DNA of 64,000 nt. It comes from Planctomycetota bacterium. GTDB taxonomy: Bacteria; Planctomycetota; Planctomycetia; Gemmatales; HRBIN36. Position 1 is the stretch's first letter. Every line of letters begins with the position of its first letter. Shown in pieces: positions 42,468-51,522 of this stretch. The notes below the pieces were generated by a model. The model worked only from the letters and a program-made list of their open reading frames with translations, had not been told where the DNA came from and did not search any database. The translations under genes and the position numbers were made by a program. Where the stretch lies: contig JACTMY010000020.1 in NCBI GenBank assembly GCA_014584395.1, positions 62,001-126,000 of the forward strand. Reading direction: 5' to 3'.

Positions 42468-44708
42468 ATGCGTGGAACGTGGGTGATCGGTTGCATCGTG
42501 GCGGGGATCGCATGGCAAGCAGCGAGCGTTGGCCCGGCGGCAGCCTCCCTTCAAGCGTCCCATCAACAGACGCTGCTCAATGGGGTCTCGGCCATCGCGG
42601 CGCCTGGCGTGCCCGGCTGCCTGGTCCCCATGGGCGACAAGGCCTTCGCCTTGGTCGTGGGCAATCGCGGGCCGCAGGACGCCGTGGCGGTTGGCTGCGA
42701 GTGGAAATCGGGCCGCGTCGTCGCCCTGGGGCATGGCGGCTATCTCTCCGCCGAGACCTGGAAGCAAGCCGACACGCAGATTTTTCTGATGAACGCCATT
42801 CAATGGACCGCTCGTTCTAGCAAGAAACCACCCCGCATCGGCATCGTGCAGCACGAAGATCTGCAAAACCATTTGCGCTCCTTGGGGCAAACGGTCGTGG
42901 CCCTGTCCGGTCCGCAATGGCCCCGGCAACTCGGCCAGATCGACGTGCTCATCGCTGCCACCTCGCACATGGCCCAACCGGAACAGCGCAAAGCTGTGGC
43001 ACAGTTCATCACCGCGGGCGGCGGCTTGATCACGGCCGACACCCCTTGGGGATGGGCCCAGCTTAATCCCAAGAAAACCCTCGTCGCCGACCATCCGGGC
43101 AACCTGCTGCTCTACCCGGCGGGAATCCTTTTCACCGGCAGCTACAACGGCCGAACCACCGCCTCGGGGTTCAAGGCGGGGACGCCGCCCTCGGCGATGC
43201 ACAATGCCACTGCGGCCCTGGCGGCCCTCATCGAGCATCATCACCAGCGCGTCAAGCTGAGCCAGGACGATTTGACCCAGGCCGTGCACACGCTTTCCGG
43301 GGCCATCAGCGTGCTGCCGCTGAATGACCGCGTGATCCTGGGCCGGCTCCGCGACCATCGCGTCAGCCAAGCTGACAAGATGAGCTGGCCCAGCACGAAG
43401 AAGCCGATCAAGGCGGCGGATGGCTTGCTCAGGGCCTTGGTGGCCCTGGACGTGCGCGAGATGAAGGAAACCCCGCCGCGCGACGTCAAGCCGCATCCGG
43501 CCGCGGAACATTTTCCCGGTTCCGTGCCCTCCTCGGCCAAGGCCGCCGACAAACCTTTGACCATCGATACCGCCATCCCTGGTTGGCATAGCACGGGGCT
43601 GTACGCCAGGCCGGGGCAAGCGATCACCGTGTCGCTGCCAGCGAGCGCCGTGCAGCAGGGATTGGAGGTCCGCATCGGCTGCCACAACGACTCGCTGTGG
43701 CATTTGAAATCATGGCAGCGCATGCCCGAAGTGTGCATCACGGCGCCGCTCCAGCAAACGCAAACCCTCGCCGCCAATGCCATGGGAGGGTTGGTTTACA
43801 TCGTCGTGCCGGAACGCTCGAAGCTGGGCAAAGTATCCATGCGCGTCAGCGGCGCGGTGCCGGCGCCGTTGTTCGTGCTGGGGCAAACGACCAACCAGGA
43901 GTGGATCGCCGAGATCAGCCAACAACCCGCGCCCTGGGCCGAACTCGCCGGGAAAAACCTCATCATCACCCTGCCCTCCAAAGCCATTCGCGAGCTGCGC
44001 AACCCCGAGGAACTGATGCGGAAATGGGATGAGGTCCTCGACGCCCAGGCCGATCTGGCGCAGATTCCCAAGGAGCGTAAGCGCCCCGAACGCATCGTCA
44101 TGGATGAGCAGATCAGCGCCGGCTACATGCACGCCGGCTATCCCATCATGACCCACCTCGACGTCCAGAACAACGCCGTCAAGCTGGACCTGGTCGCCAA
44201 GGGGGGTGAGATGTGGGGCTTCTTCCACGAACTGGGCCACAATCACCAGGAGAGCGACTGGACCTTCGAAGGCACCGGCGAAGTGACCGTCAACCTGTTC
44301 ACGATGTACGTCATGGAGACGGTGTGCGGCCGCACGGACAAAGGGAGGGCCGAGCTGATCACGCAGCGGCCTCAGATGATCAAGAAGTACATGGACCGGG
44401 GGGCCAAGTTCGAGGATTGGAAGGCGGACCCGTTCCTGGCCCTGATCATGTACATTCAACTCCAAGAGGCGTTTGGCTGGCAGCCCTACAAGGACGTCTT
44501 CGCGGAGTACCGCCAATTGCCGCGGCAGGAGCGGCCCCGGACCGAAGAGGATAAACGGGATCAATGGATGGTGCGCTTCTCGCGCCGCGTGGGGAAGAAC
44601 CTGGGACCCTTCTTCCAGAAATGGGGCGTGCCCACTTCGGAAGCGGCCCGCAAGTCCATTCAGGATCTGCCCGAGTGGATGCCCCCCGAATTCGCTTCGG
44701 GCCGATGA
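42468..44708 (+). CDS. M60-like zinc metallopeptidase, exported
   Basis: 746 residues. A signal peptide (TWVIGCIVAGIAWQAASVGPAAA) is followed by a glutamine-amidotransferase-like region (about 115-330), a beta-sandwich (about 370-490) and a peptidase M60/enhancin-like domain. The zinc site is FFHELGHNHQ, with the third ligand in FEGTGEVTVN. M60-like enzymes cleave glycoproteins or mucins in host-associated bacteria; in a free-living planctomycete the target may be a surface glycoprotein. GGAAGAG precedes the ATG at 42468. The rhomboid gene follows after 88 nt. Confidence 0.85.
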   Translation: MRGTWVIGCIVAGIAWQAASVGPAAASLQASHQQTLLNGVSAIAAPGVPGCLVPMGDKAFALVVGNRGPQDAVAVGCEWKSGRVVALGHGGYLSAETWKQADTQIFLMNAIQWTARSSKKPPRIGIVQHEDLQNHLRSLGQTVVALSGPQWPRQLGQIDVLIAATSHMAQPEQRKAVAQFITAGGGLITADTPWGWAQLNPKKTLVADHPGNLLLYPAGILFTGSYNGRTTASGFKAGTPPSAMHNATAALAALIEHHHQRVKLSQDDLTQAVHTLSGAISVLPLNDRVILGRLRDHRVSQADKMSWPSTKKPIKAADGLLRALVALDVREMKETPPRDVKPHPAAEHFPGSVPSSAKAADKPLTIDTAIPGWHSTGLYARPGQAITVSLPASAVQQGLEVRIGCHNDSLWHLKSWQRMPEVCITAPLQQTQTLAANAMGGLVYIVVPERSKLGKVSMRVSGAVPAPLFVLGQTTNQEWIAEISQQPAPWAELAGKNLIITLPSKAIRELRNPEELMRKWDEVLDAQADLAQIPKERKRPERIVMDEQISAGYMHAGYPIMTHLDVQNNAVKLDLVAKGGEMWGFFHELGHNHQESDWTFEGTGEVTVNLFTMYVMETVCGRTDKGRAELITQRPQMIKKYMDRGAKFEDWKADPFLALIMYIQLQEAFGWQPYKDVFAEYRQLPRQERPRTEEDKRDQWMVRFSRRVGKNLGPFFQKWGVPTSEAARKSIQDLPEWMPPEFASGR

Positions 44709-44796
44709 TGCCTTCGATGGCCCAAACCTGCGATCCTTCCCGCCGTGACGGCGTCATGGCCGGCAGCCAGCGTGCGCGGCGCGACGGAGACTCGAC

Positions 44797-45654
44797 ATGA
44801 TCTTTCCCTACAGCGTCGACGTGCCCATGGAGCGGCTGCCCATCACCAATTGGGTCCTCATCGCCGCCACCTTAATCGTCAGTCTCATCATGTTTCGTTA
44901 TGATCCGGGGAACGCTCTCGAGCAACTCTTCAACGACATGAACCCGGAGGTCGTCGCGGAATTGGAACGCATCGAGAAGCTGCCGGAGAAGGAAGCCGAA
45001 AGGGCGATGATTCAATTCGTCGCCAAGCGCATTTCCATTCCAGGTTCGCTCAATCCTCAGGCCTTTCAGCCGCTGCAACTCGTGACCTATACATTCCTGC
45101 ACGGCGACATTTGGCACCTCTTGGGCAACATGCTCTTTCTGTTTTGTTTCGGCAACGCCATCAACGCCAAACTCGGGCACGCCTGGTTCCTCGGTCTGTA
45201 CATTCTTTTCGGCATCCTCTCGGGATTGGCCTGGCTGCTCTTGGGGTCTGGCGTGCCGCTGGTCGGGGCATCGGGCGCGATCATGGGCATGCTGGGGATG
45301 TTCCTGATCTACTATCCCGAAAATGAAGTCGATGTGTTTTATTGGCTCTTCTATGTGGTCGGGACGTTTAGCGTGCCTGCCGTCATGGTCATTTTCGCTT
45401 ACCTGAGCTTGGACCTGCTGGGCGTGCTCATCAGCCGGCAAGCGGCGGGTGGTGTGGCTTACATTTCCCATTTGGTCGGAGCCTTTTCCGGCATCGTCGC
45501 GGGCGTCTTCCTGCTCAAAGCAGGCGTGACCGGGATCGTCCACGGTGAACGCAATCTGCTCCAGGTCATGGGTTATCAAGAAAGTTGGGAAGATCGTCCC
45601 ATCAAGCAGCGCCGCCGCAAACGATTTAAACCGCCCGAAGACGACGTGGCTTAA
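44797..45654 (+). CDS. Rhomboid-family intramembrane serine protease
   Basis: 285 residues. It has an N-terminal helix, a hydrophilic insert (about 40-95), then HGDIWHLLGNMLFLF, the catalytic GASGAIMG and the catalytic histidine in AYISHLVGAFSG, all in membrane helices. A basic C-terminal tail (QRRRKRFKPPEDD) is cytoplasmic. The family cleaves single-pass membrane proteins. GGAG lies seven bases before the ATG. It may process a secreted or anchored neighbour, which is not shown by the sequence. Confidence 0.92.
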   Translation: MIFPYSVDVPMERLPITNWVLIAATLIVSLIMFRYDPGNALEQLFNDMNPEVVAELERIEKLPEKEAERAMIQFVAKRISIPGSLNPQAFQPLQLVTYTFLHGDIWHLLGNMLFLFCFGNAINAKLGHAWFLGLYILFGILSGLAWLLLGSGVPLVGASGAIMGMLGMFLIYYPENEVDVFYWLFYVVGTFSVPAVMVIFAYLSLDLLGVLISRQAAGGVAYISHLVGAFSGIVAGVFLLKAGVTGIVHGERNLLQVMGYQESWEDRPIKQRRRKRFKPPEDDVA

Positions 45655-45833
45655 TTTCAGATCGAACCACTGCGAGTCGATGTATCCCAAAATGACCTAT
45701 TGGAATTCATCCGGTTCTGAAAATTATGATCAGAGCGTGAAGGAAGGTCATTTTTCTTGCATTAAATCAAATTTTCTTCGTTCAGATCTGGCCAAAATCC
45801 AAGAATAGATATTAGACTAAGTCATACGATTGG

Positions 45834-48800
45834 ATGGATTTCCGTGACCAATTAAATGCGAGGCGATCCCCTTTGCCCCATCGGCCAGACGATCCCCGCT
45901 ATCAGCGAACGTCTACGGGTCACGAGGACTGGATGCAGTTCTCGGGGACCTTTGCTGCGCCGTTGCCCTCTTCGAAAGAGGAAGGACGAACGAGGGACAC
46001 GGTTTCGACCGAGCTTCTACCACCGCCTAGTTCGGATCATGTGCCACCCTATCCGACGCGCGTGGACTCGATGCGCGATGAAAACGCCTTGCAGAAGTCT
46101 GGTCCGCTGGGGTCAGCGGAGTTGTTTGACTGGTCCGCCGCAAAGGACAGCATGCCGCGGGCGCTGCCGGACCTGCCGAACTATATCGTGGAAAGTCAGA
46201 TCGGCCGCGGCGGCATGGGTGTGGTCTACCGTGCCAAGCACCGCGAATTGAAACGCACGGTGGCGATCAAGATGATTCTCTCTGGTGCGCAAGCCGCTCC
46301 GGAGACGCTGGCCCGCTTTCGTGCCGAAGCCGAGGCCGTCGCCCAGATTCAGCATCCCCACATCGTGCAGATTCATGAGATTGGCCTGCATGAGGGGCAT
46401 CCCTTCCTGGTCCTGGAATACGTGGACAGCGGCAGCTTGGACGTGGCCCTGCGCGGTCAGCCAATGCTGCCTCCCTCGGCGGCCGCCTGGGTGGAAATTC
46501 TGGCTCGAGCCGTCCACGTCGCCCACCTCAAGGGCATCATCCACCGCGATTTGAAACCCGCCAACATTTTGCTCCAGCGCCGGCCCGACGCGCCCGCGCA
46601 GAAGCTCCCGCGCTCCTCAAAACGCTCCCTTTCCGTGTCCTTGATGCTCGATCGCATTTATGTGCCGAAGATCACCGACTTCGGCCTGGCCAAGCGTTAT
46701 GACAGCGATCATCAGCATACCCACACGGGGGAAATCGTCGGCACGCCCAACTATATGGCGCCCGAACAGGCCTCGGGAAAGAGGGAGCAACTCAGCCCGG
46801 CCGTGGACATCTACGCGCTGGGCGCGATCCTCTACGAAATGTTGACCGGACGGCCGCCGTTTCATGGCCTGACGCCGATGGACACGCTCATGCAAGTGAT
46901 GGCCGAGGATCCGGTCCCGCCGTCGCGGTTGCAGCCTCGGCTCCCAAAGGATTTGGAAACGATTTGCCTCAAGTGCCTGGCCAAGGAACCGCAGCGGCGC
47001 TACGCCACGGCTCTGGAGCTGGCGGAGGATTTGAAGCGGTTCCTTAAATTTCTCCCGATCCACGCTCGGCCCATCGGCCGCTTCGAGCGCGTCCTGAAAT
47101 GGGCGCGGCGGCGCCCGGCAATCGCGGGTCTCAGCGCCCTGTCGTGCACGCTGCTCATCGCGGGGAGCACGATCTCGACGTATTTCGGACTCAAGGCCCA
47201 GCAGCGCGCCGAGCAGTACCATCGGGCCATGCAACTGGCCGAGCAACATTTGGCCTTTGCCCTGAAGGAGCAGCGCCGCGCCGATCGGCAGAGCGAGGAA
47301 GCTCGGCGGCAGGCGGAACAGGCCGAGGCCAGCTACCAGATCGCTCGGGAGGCCTTGGCGCATTGTCTGGCCTTGCAAAAGGAGCCGCTGTTTCAGCAAG
47401 GTCCGCTGGAAGGCGTGCGGCGGCACTTGCAGGAGGCCGAGGCGGACTTCTATGCCCGCTTTCTCGAACTGCGCGGCGACGATCCCCTCTTTCAGGAAGA
47501 GCGGGCCATTTCGCTGTTTCGCCTGGGACAATTGAAGCAATGCCTCAACAGCCAGGATCGGACCAGCCTGCAAAAGGCCAAGGACTGTTATCAGCAAGCG
47601 CTGGCCATCTTGGCGGAACTCGCTGCGACGATCCCGGACAAAATCGATCTGCCCATGAGGGCGATGGAGATTCAGGTGCAGCTCGTTCTGCTCGATGAGC
47701 TGACGGGACAATCGGCGGCCGCGCTGGCGAGTTGCCTTGCCGGGGAAACCCTGGCCGAGCGGACCTTGACGCAATTTCCGCGGGCCGCGGAGGCGGTTTA
47801 CTACTGGAGCCGCTTCAACCAATTGAAAAGCATTCTGCAGCGCCGCGCGGGTCAACTCGATGACGCCATGCATTCCCTGGCCAGGGCGGAGCAGCGCTTG
47901 CAGCAGGTTTTGGCCGAGGCGCCCGATCAGACCCGCTGCCAGGAACTGTTGGCAGGCGTGTATCAAACCCAGGCGGGCATCCTGCGGTCGCGCAGCCGCT
48001 TTCAGGAAGCCCTGGACCGCCATGCCCAATCGCAACGGATTCGCGAACGGCTCGTCGCTTTGCATCCTGAGGAAGTGGAATATCGCCGCGACTTGGCGAC
48101 GACGTTCAACAATCTGGGCAACGTTTATGAACAGATGCGGCAGCGACGCGATGCCCTGCGCTGCTATCAGCAAGCCTACGCCATTCGCTCCGAACTGGCC
48201 GAGAAACATCCCCTGGTCAACGCCATCCAGAGACAATTGGCCAGTTCCTCCGAGAAGCTGGCGAACCATTTTCAGCAGCGCGGCCTGGTCGAGGAGGCCC
48301 GCGCCTGGCACGGCAAAACCCTGATCGTCCGCGAACGGCTGGCTCAATCCTATCCCAGCGTGGTTCAATATCGCTCGGACCTGGCTGCCACCTTGTTCGA
48401 TTTGGGCGTGCTGCTCTGCCAACGGCAAGAGGATCACGACGGGCAAAAGCACCTGCTCCGGGCCATCTCGATCATGGAGGAACTGGTCCGCGAAATGCCC
48501 GGCGACATTCGCTACCGCCGGCAGTTGACCTCCCTCTATCAGCGACAGGCGCAGTGTTTGGCCGAGTTGGGCCGGCCCGTCGAGGCCTTGAACTGGATCG
48601 AAATGGCCAAGCGCTTTCATGCCAAGAGCCGATCCGATCATCCGGAACTGTTGAAAGATGAATGGATTGAGATCAGCTCCACCGAAGCCGGCGTGCTTAT
48701 GGCCATGGGCCAGGCTCAGGAAGCGCTTCAGCTCTTGCAAGCGCTGCCCCAGATTGACAACCCGGCCCGGCAGCAGTCCCTCAAGCTGCAAGCCATGCGT

Positions 48801-49136
48801 TACCTGGCCCAATCGGGGCAACTTCGCGCAGCCCTGGCGCAGTTCGCGGACTGGCAACGAAGCTTGCAATACGATGCGCTTCATCCCGCGACCCATTTTT
48901 ACCTTGCCCGCACCCATGCTCAATTCGCCAAAGCCGCCTGGGGCGAACCGGCCTGGTCGCTCGAAGAGCAGGTGCTGCATGGCGAATGGCATTGGCAAGC
49001 GGCCCGCCATCATCTCCGGGAAGCCTTGGACCTGGGGCAAATCAGTCCTTGGCAGGTTGACCGCGAGCCTGACTTCGCCGGGTTTGTGGACACGCAGGGC
49101 ATTCGTGAATTACTGCTGCTCTATTCGAAGGATTGA
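45834..49136 (+). CDS. Membrane Ser/Thr kinase with coiled coil and TPR repeats
   Basis: 1100 residues. A disordered head (1-115) precedes the kinase domain: GRGGMG (124-129), VAIKMI with Lys 146, HRDLKPAN (237-244), a basic insert of about 30 residues before TDFGLAK (281-287), and MAPEQAS. One transmembrane helix near 430-455 (LSALSCTLLIAGSTISTYFG) is followed by a coiled coil (about 460-520) and a long series of helical, TPR-like repeats. This is the PknB-TPR layout common in planctomycetes; the repeats probably sit outside the cytoplasm and sense or scaffold. No ribosome-binding site is obvious at the ATG. Confidence 0.92.
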   Translation: MDFRDQLNARRSPLPHRPDDPRYQRTSTGHEDWMQFSGTFAAPLPSSKEEGRTRDTVSTELLPPPSSDHVPPYPTRVDSMRDENALQKSGPLGSAELFDWSAAKDSMPRALPDLPNYIVESQIGRGGMGVVYRAKHRELKRTVAIKMILSGAQAAPETLARFRAEAEAVAQIQHPHIVQIHEIGLHEGHPFLVLEYVDSGSLDVALRGQPMLPPSAAAWVEILARAVHVAHLKGIIHRDLKPANILLQRRPDAPAQKLPRSSKRSLSVSLMLDRIYVPKITDFGLAKRYDSDHQHTHTGEIVGTPNYMAPEQASGKREQLSPAVDIYALGAILYEMLTGRPPFHGLTPMDTLMQVMAEDPVPPSRLQPRLPKDLETICLKCLAKEPQRRYATALELAEDLKRFLKFLPIHARPIGRFERVLKWARRRPAIAGLSALSCTLLIAGSTISTYFGLKAQQRAEQYHRAMQLAEQHLAFALKEQRRADRQSEEARRQAEQAEASYQIAREALAHCLALQKEPLFQQGPLEGVRRHLQEAEADFYARFLELRGDDPLFQEERAISLFRLGQLKQCLNSQDRTSLQKAKDCYQQALAILAELAATIPDKIDLPMRAMEIQVQLVLLDELTGQSAAALASCLAGETLAERTLTQFPRAAEAVYYWSRFNQLKSILQRRAGQLDDAMHSLARAEQRLQQVLAEAPDQTRCQELLAGVYQTQAGILRSRSRFQEALDRHAQSQRIRERLVALHPEEVEYRRDLATTFNNLGNVYEQMRQRRDALRCYQQAYAIRSELAEKHPLVNAIQRQLASSSEKLANHFQQRGLVEEARAWHGKTLIVRERLAQSYPSVVQYRSDLAATLFDLGVLLCQRQEDHDGQKHLLRAISIMEELVREMPGDIRYRRQLTSLYQRQAQCLAELGRPVEALNWIEMAKRFHAKSRSDHPELLKDEWIEISSTEAGVLMAMGQAQEALQLLQALPQIDNPARQQSLKLQAMRYLAQSGQLRAALAQFADWQRSLQYDALHPATHFYLARTHAQFAKAAWGEPAWSLEEQVLHGEWHWQAARHHLREALDLGQISPWQVDREPDFAGFVDTQGIRELLLLYSKD

Positions 49137-49329
49137 TCCGCGCACGCTCCCACCCTGATCATCCAAGGCCTCTCGAACTGCTTCACTCCATTCGGCCCAA
49201 TCACGCCGCGGCTTCGTCCCGTGGGCTGGGAGAAGTCCGGGGCCACCTTGTAGGATATCAAGGACGGCTCGCCGTGATCGCGTCGCCCCCCGATCCTTCC
49301 CCCTGCGGTTCCATCTGAGGAGCTTCTTG

Positions 49330-50769
49330 ATGTCCCGTTTGACCCGCTGCTTGAAATGGTGTTCGTTGATGTGTCTGTTGATCGGCCCCATGGCGGCGTT
49401 GTGCCGGGCCGATGAGTGGCCCCAATGGTTTGGCCCGCAACGGGACGGCATCTGGCGCGAGACGGGACTGCTCGATCAATTCCCCGAAGGCGGCCCCAAA
49501 GTGCTCTGGCGGGCGCCGACGGATTATGGCTACAGCGGCCCCGCGGTCGCCAACGGCAAGGTCTATGTGACGGATTGGGTCCGCGACAAGGACGAACAGG
49601 GCAAGGAACTGAAACCCACCCAGGAGAAGGGCATCCTGGGCACCGAGCGCGTCCGCTGCTTAGAAGCGGCCACGGGCAAGGTCTTGTGGGAACACGCCTA
49701 CCCGTGCCCCTATCGCATCTCCTATCCCTTCGGCCCGCGCACCACGCCCACGATCGTCGATGGCCGGCTCTATACCCTCGGAGCGATGGGCGACATGGTG
49801 TGTCTCGACGCGGACAAGGGGACGCTGATCTGGAACAAAAACATCGTCGCCGCCTATGGCCTGACGGATCGCCTGCCGACCAAGCCCGAAGAGCTTGAGA
49901 AGGCCTACAGCAAGATGTTTCCCGTCTGGGGTTACGCCGCGTCGCTGCTCGTGGACGGCGATTTGGTGTACAGTCTCGTGGGCGGCCCCGGTTCAGCGAT
50001 CGTGGCTTTCAACAAAAACACGGGCGCGGAAGTGTGGAAGGCCCTTGAAACCCAGGAAGTCGGTTACGCCCCGCCGGTGATCTACCAACTGGGCGGCCCC
50101 GACGCCCCGCGGCAACTCATCATCTGGCTCTCGGAAAGTTTGAACGCCCTCGATCCTGCTTCGGGCCAGGTTCTCTGGACAGTCAAATTCCCCAGCAGCG
50201 GCAAGCTGCAGCGGCCCTACATCAACATCGTCACCCCCCGCCAGATCGGTCCGGACCATCTGCTCGTCACCACGTTTTACAACGGCGCCTTGCTGGTCAA
50301 AGTGAGCGGCCACCCGCCCAAGGCCCATGTGGTATGGGAAGGCAAGAGCGACAATCCCCAACGGCCTGACACGCTGCACAGCTCCATGGCCACGCCCATC
50401 ATCGTCGGCGAGCACATCTACGGCTGTTGCGCCTGGGGGGAGCTGCGCTGCCTGGAATTGAAGACCGGCAAAAGCCTGTGGACGCAGTTCAACGTCGTCG
50501 AGAAGAAGAAGGCCTTTTGCGGCACCGCTTTTCTCATCCCCAACGGCAACCGCTGCTTCATCTGGAATGATCAGGGCGAGCTGATCCTGGCCGAGCTGAG
50601 TCCCGCAGGTTACAAGGAAATCTCCCGTGCCAAGCTGATCGAACCCGTGCATGAAACGCGGGGCCGCACCGTCGTTTGGACGCATCCAGCCTTTGCCAAC
50701 AAGTGCATGTACGTTCGCAATTTCAAGGAGATCATCTGCGTGAGCCTGGCAGCGGATCAAGGGGGTTAA
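49330..50769 (+). CDS. PQQ-type beta-propeller protein, secreted
   Basis: 479 residues with signal peptide (CSLMCLLIGPMAALCRA), then WPQWFGPQRDGIW and repeated PQQ-like blades (GKVLWEHAYP, GTLIWNKN, TGAEVWKALE, GQVLWTVKF, GKSLWTQFN). Such outer-membrane or periplasmic propellers are very frequent in planctomycetes; PQQ binding is not implied. GAGGAG lies seven bases before the ATG at 49330 (a TTG one codon earlier was rejected). It is 193 nt after the kinase. Confidence 0.88.
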   Translation: MSRLTRCLKWCSLMCLLIGPMAALCRADEWPQWFGPQRDGIWRETGLLDQFPEGGPKVLWRAPTDYGYSGPAVANGKVYVTDWVRDKDEQGKELKPTQEKGILGTERVRCLEAATGKVLWEHAYPCPYRISYPFGPRTTPTIVDGRLYTLGAMGDMVCLDADKGTLIWNKNIVAAYGLTDRLPTKPEELEKAYSKMFPVWGYAASLLVDGDLVYSLVGGPGSAIVAFNKNTGAEVWKALETQEVGYAPPVIYQLGGPDAPRQLIIWLSESLNALDPASGQVLWTVKFPSSGKLQRPYINIVTPRQIGPDHLLVTTFYNGALLVKVSGHPPKAHVVWEGKSDNPQRPDTLHSSMATPIIVGEHIYGCCAWGELRCLELKTGKSLWTQFNVVEKKKAFCGTAFLIPNGNRCFIWNDQGELILAELSPAGYKEISRAKLIEPVHETRGRTVVWTHPAFANKCMYVRNFKEIICVSLAADQGG

Positions 50770-50814
50770 CCCGGCCTCACGCCCCAGGCCGCAGGTCGCG
50801 GAGCAACTGAGTCA

Positions 50815-50853
50815 ACCTTGAAATCTCGATGATGAACACCGAATTTTCAAGGT
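50815..50853. repeat. Inverted repeat between the propeller and Fur genes
   Basis: ACCTTGAAAT (50815-50824) and ATTTTCAAGGT (50843-50853) are inverted, differing by one extra T, with an 18-nt spacer. They sit 106 nt before the Fur-family gene. An operator or a weak terminator are both possible. Confidence 0.4.
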
Positions 50854-50958
50854 AGCCGATCGGCCGAAAAAGGGCCGCGGCGGCGGGGGGCCGGTCGTTC
50901 ACCCAGGAAGGACCCTGCCAGGCTTGCAAAAACCGGCCCGCTGGCTAACCATAAGAGT

Positions 50959-51486
50959 ATGAGCGATGCTCACGATGCCTCCACGCTGGCCATGCTCTCG
51001 GCCGAGGAAGAGTTGTGCTTGCGCCACGCCCTCGACCAGGCGGGTTGCCGCTTCACGCGACAGCGGGCCGCCGTCTTTGCTTACCTGAAATCGGTGGCCT
51101 CTCATCCCACGGCGGAGGAAGTCTACCGGGCCGTGCAAACCCGCATCCCGCACATCAGCCTGGCCACCGTCTACAACTGCCTTGAAGCGCTCGTCTCCAG
51201 TTCCCTTGCTCAAAAGCTCACCTTGGGCGATGGCCGCACCCGCTACGATGGCCGCACCGATCGGCATCTGCATCTGCGCGACCATGCCACCGGGCAGGTC
51301 CGCGATCTGCCGGTGGCGGTCGATCTCAATGCACTTCATCAGCTCATCCCCGAACTGGGGCCGATGCTGCGCTCCATGGGCTTTGAAATCACGGATTATC
51401 GCCTGGAGCTGTTGGGCCGCTTCCAACCTTTTGCCAGCCCTTTGAGCGAACCACCGTTGCTCAGGCAGATTGACGAAGTCAAATAA
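50959..51486 (+). CDS. Fur/PerR-family regulator lacking CxxC zinc motifs
   Basis: 175 residues. The winged-helix part has RFTRQRAAVFAYLKS, HPTAEEVYRAV and ISLATVYNCLEALVSSSL. The dimerisation part has RHLHLRDHATGQVRDL (102-117) where the usual HxHxxCxxCG occurs, so the structural-zinc cysteines are missing, and there is no second CxxC. It keeps the histidines that could bind the regulatory metal. It could be a PerR-like peroxide sensor or an altered Fur. No ferritin, catalase or uptake gene is adjacent, so the regulon is unclear. Confidence 0.85.
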   Translation: MSDAHDASTLAMLSAEEELCLRHALDQAGCRFTRQRAAVFAYLKSVASHPTAEEVYRAVQTRIPHISLATVYNCLEALVSSSLAQKLTLGDGRTRYDGRTDRHLHLRDHATGQVRDLPVAVDLNALHQLIPELGPMLRSMGFEITDYRLELLGRFQPFASPLSEPPLLRQIDEVK

Positions 51487-51522
51487 AACGTCGAGCAACG
51501 GCAACTTGGACAGCCGAACGCT

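Noticed and set aside
46617-49040. 807-codon open frame antisense to the repeat-rich kinase
   Set aside because: Shadow of a well-supported kinase gene; no domain and no ribosome-binding site.
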